Positions 61,373-64,000 of a DNA stretch of 64,000 nt are shown here, one piece after another. The position numbers were made by a program, and so were the translations under genes. The stretch comes from Maricaulis parjimensis. Lineage in GTDB: Bacteria > Pseudomonadota > Alphaproteobacteria > Caulobacterales > Maricaulaceae. Numbering within the stretch: position 1 is the stretch's first letter; each line of letters opens with the position of its first letter. The DNA is taken from positions 242,354 to 306,353 of the forward strand of contig NZ_JADOTT010000002.1 in assembly GCF_016817355.1 (NCBI RefSeq). Direction: 5' to 3'. The notes under the pieces are model-generated. The model made no database searches. It worked only from the letters and a program-made list of their open reading frames with translations, and was not told where the DNA came from.

Positions 61373-62187
61373 ACCGCTTTCACAAAGTGCGAATGCACCC
61401 AGCCGGTATCGGTGGGGTCATCGCCGTCCAGCACGGTGACTGCGATCCAGACACCGCTTTCACCGGTGACGATCATCTGCGTGCCCTTGGGCAGGGCGTC
61501 GCGGATCTTGTCGAACCCGGTTCCGGGGCCGGAGCGGATATTCAGCGCGGCCGTGCATTCCACCCGTTCTTCGGTTTCGTCTTCACGGCCCATGATGCGG
61601 GAGCGGACCATCTCCATGGGAAAGGCCGGGCCGGGATCGGATTTGCGATTGGGGGCGATGTCATCATGGCCGATGACATCCTTGAGTCCGTATTCGCGCA
61701 CCAGCGCGCTGCCGATCGCGACCAGGGCCTCGATCTGGTTGAGCGTATAGCGGTGCCAGCCGCGCATCCCGCCACCATTCTTGTGGGCCGCCTCCATTCC
61801 GTCGGCTTCCGGATAGGTTTTCTGGAAGGCAGAGCGCCAGCCATCGGGGGTCTTGGTCAGGATGCCGGCATTGTCCAGCTCGATGCCGATGGAATGGGAG
61901 TTGAGACCGCTCAATCCGCGCCAGCTGGACTTGCCGGCATGCCAGGTCCGGGCATTGAAGTCGGCCAGCTGCATGATCTCGCCATCGCGGCCGATCACGA
62001 GATGGGCGGACGCCTGGGCGTCCGGATTGGTCAACCAGTCCACCGAGGAATCAAAGGATGAGCCGGCCGTGTAGTGGATCACCAGGTATTGCGGTGTGAT
62101 GGTCCGGCCCCGGGAAATATTGGGCGTCTGGCGGAAGGGCGCGGGCGTGTCATCGTCGAGCACGAGACGGTGTTGGTCGATCTTCAT
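61369..62187 (-). CDS. N-acetylmuramoyl-L-alanine amidase with C-terminal SH3 domain
   Basis: A 272-residue Amidase_2 protein. Zinc ligands are in YLVIHYTAG, NARTWHAGKS region and GHDDIAPNRKSDPGPAF; the SH3-like domain starts at CTAALNIRSGPGTGFDKIRDALPKG. It cuts the amide between muramic acid and the stem peptide. There is no signal peptide, so it may act in the cytoplasm like AmpD, but the SH3 domain is unusual for AmpD. GAGGGG precedes the ATG at 62187. Confidence 0.9.
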   Translation of the reverse strand: MKIDQHRLVLDDDTPAPFRQTPNISRGRTITPQYLVIHYTAGSSFDSSVDWLTNPDAQASAHLVIGRDGEIMQLADFNARTWHAGKSSWRGLSGLNSHSIGIELDNAGILTKTPDGWRSAFQKTYPEADGMEAAHKNGGGMRGWHRYTLNQIEALVAIGSALVREYGLKDVIGHDDIAPNRKSDPGPAFPMEMVRSRIMGREDETEERVECTAALNIRSGPGTGFDKIRDALPKGTQMIVTGESGVWIAVTVLDGDDPTDTGWVHSHFVKAV

Positions 62188-62313
62188 GGCTTTCCCCTCT
62201 CAAGGCTGAGAGCAAGAGTATAGACAACCCAGGGTATGGCCAAGGCAAAGCCGATTGACCGGGCAGGCGGGTGCGGGCCAATCTGGCTGAAATCAAACGG
62301 GAATAGAGGGCCA

Positions 62314-63096
62314 GTGCCGGATTTTCTTCGCGCCGATATTCTGGACAGGAACGGACTTGTCCACGCATTCACCACGCGCACGGGCGGGGTGAGCGAGGGT
62401 CCTTATGCCAGCCTCAACCTGACCCGGTCGCGCGGCGACAACCCGGCGCATATCGCGACCAATCGCGAACGGGCCCGCACGGCGCTGGGGCTGGACTATC
62501 TCGTCTTTGCCACCCAGGTGCATGGCCGCGCCGTGATAGAGGTGGCCACACCGCCGCGCGGCGACCAGGCCGCTGGCGAGGGCGATGCCCTGATCACCAA
62601 TCAGACGGGGATCGGTCTGGTCTGCCAGACGGCGGATTGCACGCCCATCCTCCTGTTTGATCCGCAGCAGCGCGCGATTGCGGCCATCCATTCCGGCTGG
62701 CGCGGCACGGTGCAGGATATTGTCACGGCGACGCTGGAGGCGATGCAGACGGCCTATGGCACGCAGGCGGGCCATGTCCTGGCCGCGATCGGCCCGTCCA
62801 TCTCGCCGGCCAATTACCGGGTCGGTCCGGAAGTGGTGGCGGAGTTCGAGGCCGTGTTTGCGGATACGTCCGGGATTGTCTCACCCCTGGATGAAGAGGG
62901 CGGGGCGCAGCTGGATGTGGCGGAAGCCTGCCGGCGGCAGCTGGAAAGCGCCGGCGTGCCGGCGGCTTCGATCTGGCGTTCGGAGCTGTGTACCTATGCC
63001 GAGGCGGACCGTCTCTTTTCCGCCCGCCGCTCCCACCATCGCGGGGAGAGCGGCGTGTTCGGCGGACAGGCCGGGATTATCGGGCTGAAGCCCTGA
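62314..63096 (+). CDS. pgeF: Multicopper-oxidoreductase-type YfiH/PgeF family protein
   Basis: A 260-residue protein with HAFTTRTGGVSEGPYASLNL at the N-terminus, DALITNQTGIGLVCQTADCTPILLFD and AAIHSGWRGTVQDIV. This is the YfiH/LACC1 family, described as purine nucleoside phosphorylase or as a peptidoglycan-editing enzyme. The start is probably GTG at 62314 (AGAGGG upstream), giving the family N-terminus PDFLRADIL; an in-frame ATG at 62236 would add 26 unrelated residues. Confidence 0.87.
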   Translation: MPDFLRADILDRNGLVHAFTTRTGGVSEGPYASLNLTRSRGDNPAHIATNRERARTALGLDYLVFATQVHGRAVIEVATPPRGDQAAGEGDALITNQTGIGLVCQTADCTPILLFDPQQRAIAAIHSGWRGTVQDIVTATLEAMQTAYGTQAGHVLAAIGPSISPANYRVGPEVVAEFEAVFADTSGIVSPLDEEGGAQLDVAEACRRQLESAGVPAASIWRSELCTYAEADRLFSARRSHHRGESGVFGGQAGIIGLKP

Positions 63097-63103
63097 TCAT
63101 CCC

Positions 63104-64000
63104 TCAGGCGTTCTGCAGGCGCATGCCGGGCAGGATGGAAACCAGGAAGCGGCCTGAGGTCTGCGACCAGACGCGCAGCGCCCATTCGAACGGACCCTGG
63201 TTGAAAGCGCTCAGCCAGGCGCGGGCGCCCAGGATGAGGCCGACCGAACCGAGCGCGGCCAGGCCGGTGATCTCGTAGCGGTCGAACGGACCCAGGCCCA
63301 GACCGGCGCCGGTGAAGGCGAACAGGGCCATGGCGGAACCGGCCAGATAGAGGGTCAGGGCCATGCGGCCGACCGGGGCCAGAATGCCGCTCAGGACGAT
63401 ATTCATGAAGCGGCCGCGCATCAGCAGCATGATGATGGCGGCATGGCCGATCACGATGAAGGGCTTGCCCAGCGTGGTCAGGAAATGGGCTTTCACCGAT
63501 TCCATGAAACCGCCGGCCGCCAGGCTGATGGCGACACCGCCGCAAACGGCCAGGCCAATGCCATAGGTGGCGGCCGTGGTCAGGGCGAGGGTCTCATTGG
63601 AGAGCTTCGTGAAAAAGCCGATGCGGAACAGGCCCAGGCCCAGCAGCATATAGCTGCCCGCTTCCAGGCATTTCCAGACAATGCCCGTCGACAGGCTCCA
63701 GGATTGGAAGTCCCGGATCGACTGGGCGATGTGCGCGAAATAACCCGCTTCGTGGGCGGAGGCGGCCTGTGCCAGGGCTTCGGGGGTCACCGGAGCGGTG
63801 GAGATGTCGCCCATGAAGTCGTGCGCCGCCAGAAGGACAAATCCGCCGATCCCGCCCAGAACGAGCAGGCGAGCATCCAGCCGCGACAGGATCAGCGCGA
63901 CACAGGCGGCCAGGGCGTAGACGTGCAGGATGTCGGAGGCTTCAGCCAACAGGATGACGTGGAAGACCAGGCCGAAGACGAACAGGCCGGCCGTGCGGGC
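63104..64000 (-). CDS. C-terminal part of a DUF418 family membrane protein
   Basis: The frame runs off the right edge, so only the last 299 residues are visible. They hold about seven membrane helices: GLFVFGLVFHVILLAEASDILHVYALAA at the visible N-terminal side, and the DUF418 region (MNIVLSGILAPVGRMALTLYLAGSAMALFAF and FEWALRVWSQ) at the C-terminus. The gene is cut by the window edge, not broken. Function is unknown; members may be transporters. A TTG at 63949 is not the true start. Confidence 0.85.
   Translation of the reverse strand, partial: ARTAGLFVFGLVFHVILLAEASDILHVYALAACVALILSRLDARLLVLGGIGGFVLLAAHDFMGDISTAPVTPEALAQAASAHEAGYFAHIAQSIRDFQSWSLSTGIVWKCLEAGSYMLLGLGLFRIGFFTKLSNETLALTTAATYGIGLAVCGGVAISLAAGGFMESVKAHFLTTLGKPFIVIGHAAIIMLLMRGRFMNIVLSGILAPVGRMALTLYLAGSAMALFAFTGAGLGLGPFDRYEITGLAALGSVGLILGARAWLSAFNQGPFEWALRVWSQTSGRFLVSILPGMRLQNA

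Overview
The window looks like a chromosomal segment of an alphaproteobacterium, most likely from the Caulobacterales/Maricaulales side (stalked or prosthecate marine relatives of Caulobacter). The basis is a high-GC sequence, a Tad/Cpa pilus locus in the Caulobacter-type order flp-cpaA-B-C-D-E-F-tadB-tadC, the gene order ffs-dnaX-ybaB-recR, the block rpmH-rnpA-yidC-engB, and promoter-like sites of the Caulobacter type. The genus is inference. Nearly all genes are chromosomal core or common accessory genes. I see no prophage, transposase, integrase or CRISPR array.

Layout. 1-3.5 kb: the end of a membrane-anchored protein, a tyrosine phosphatase, and pabB-pabC (4-aminobenzoate for folate). 3.5-16.3 kb: the Tad pilus region. 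Two TadE-type pseudopilin genes and a secretin-N-domain-like protein are read leftward. The Flp pilin (with a strong terminator), the prepilin peptidase CpaA and the machinery CpaB, CpaC, CpaD, CpaE, CpaF, TadB and TadC are read rightward, followed by an unrecognised gene with a polyproline tail. An OsmC protein and a TadD-like TPR lipoprotein close the region. 16.4-24.3 kb: an M17 aminopeptidase with MarR and NlpC/P60 genes, a membrane cytochrome c, a small beta-barrel protein, an AhpD-like protein, NudC and a beta-CASP hydrolase. 24.3-27.3 kb: SRP RNA with dnaX, ybaB and recR. 27.3-38.5 kb: a queuosine-precursor transporter, a sugar dehydrogenase, a CelD-type acyltransferase, rmuC, def, a pirin, two lipoproteins (one with a Kazal domain), fmt-truA, and dapE translationally overlapped by a gene whose product resembles SeqA along its whole length.

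38.9-51.3 kb: cupin, P1 peptidase and flavoprotein genes, then a leftward block from rpmH through rnpA, yidC, engB, a double-DUF1036 protein and a pyrimidine nucleotidase to dapD, with an orphan histidine kinase, coq7, dsbB and exoD to its right. Between the flavoprotein gene and dapD lie two facing copies of a two-hairpin repeat. A third copy lies after the tRNA. 51.5-54.6 kb: a conspicuously AT-rich pair (MBOAT acyltransferase plus AlgX/AlgJ-like protein) between exoD and tRNA-Leu(CAA), probably acquired horizontally and probably O-acetylating an exported polysaccharide. 55.1-64 kb: a DUF417 membrane protein, acyl-CoA synthetase, DUF924, an alpha/beta hydrolase, SelO, a peptidoglycan amidase, the multicopper-type YfiH enzyme and the start-less end of a DUF418 membrane protein.

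The items most worth a second look are the SeqA-like gene with palindromic sites at its promoter (SeqA belongs to Dam/GATC biology, whereas alphaproteobacteria normally use CcrM/GANTC), the repeat family with compensatory stem changes, and the low-GC polysaccharide acetylation pair. All similarities come from reading the sequence and remembered families; no database search was run.
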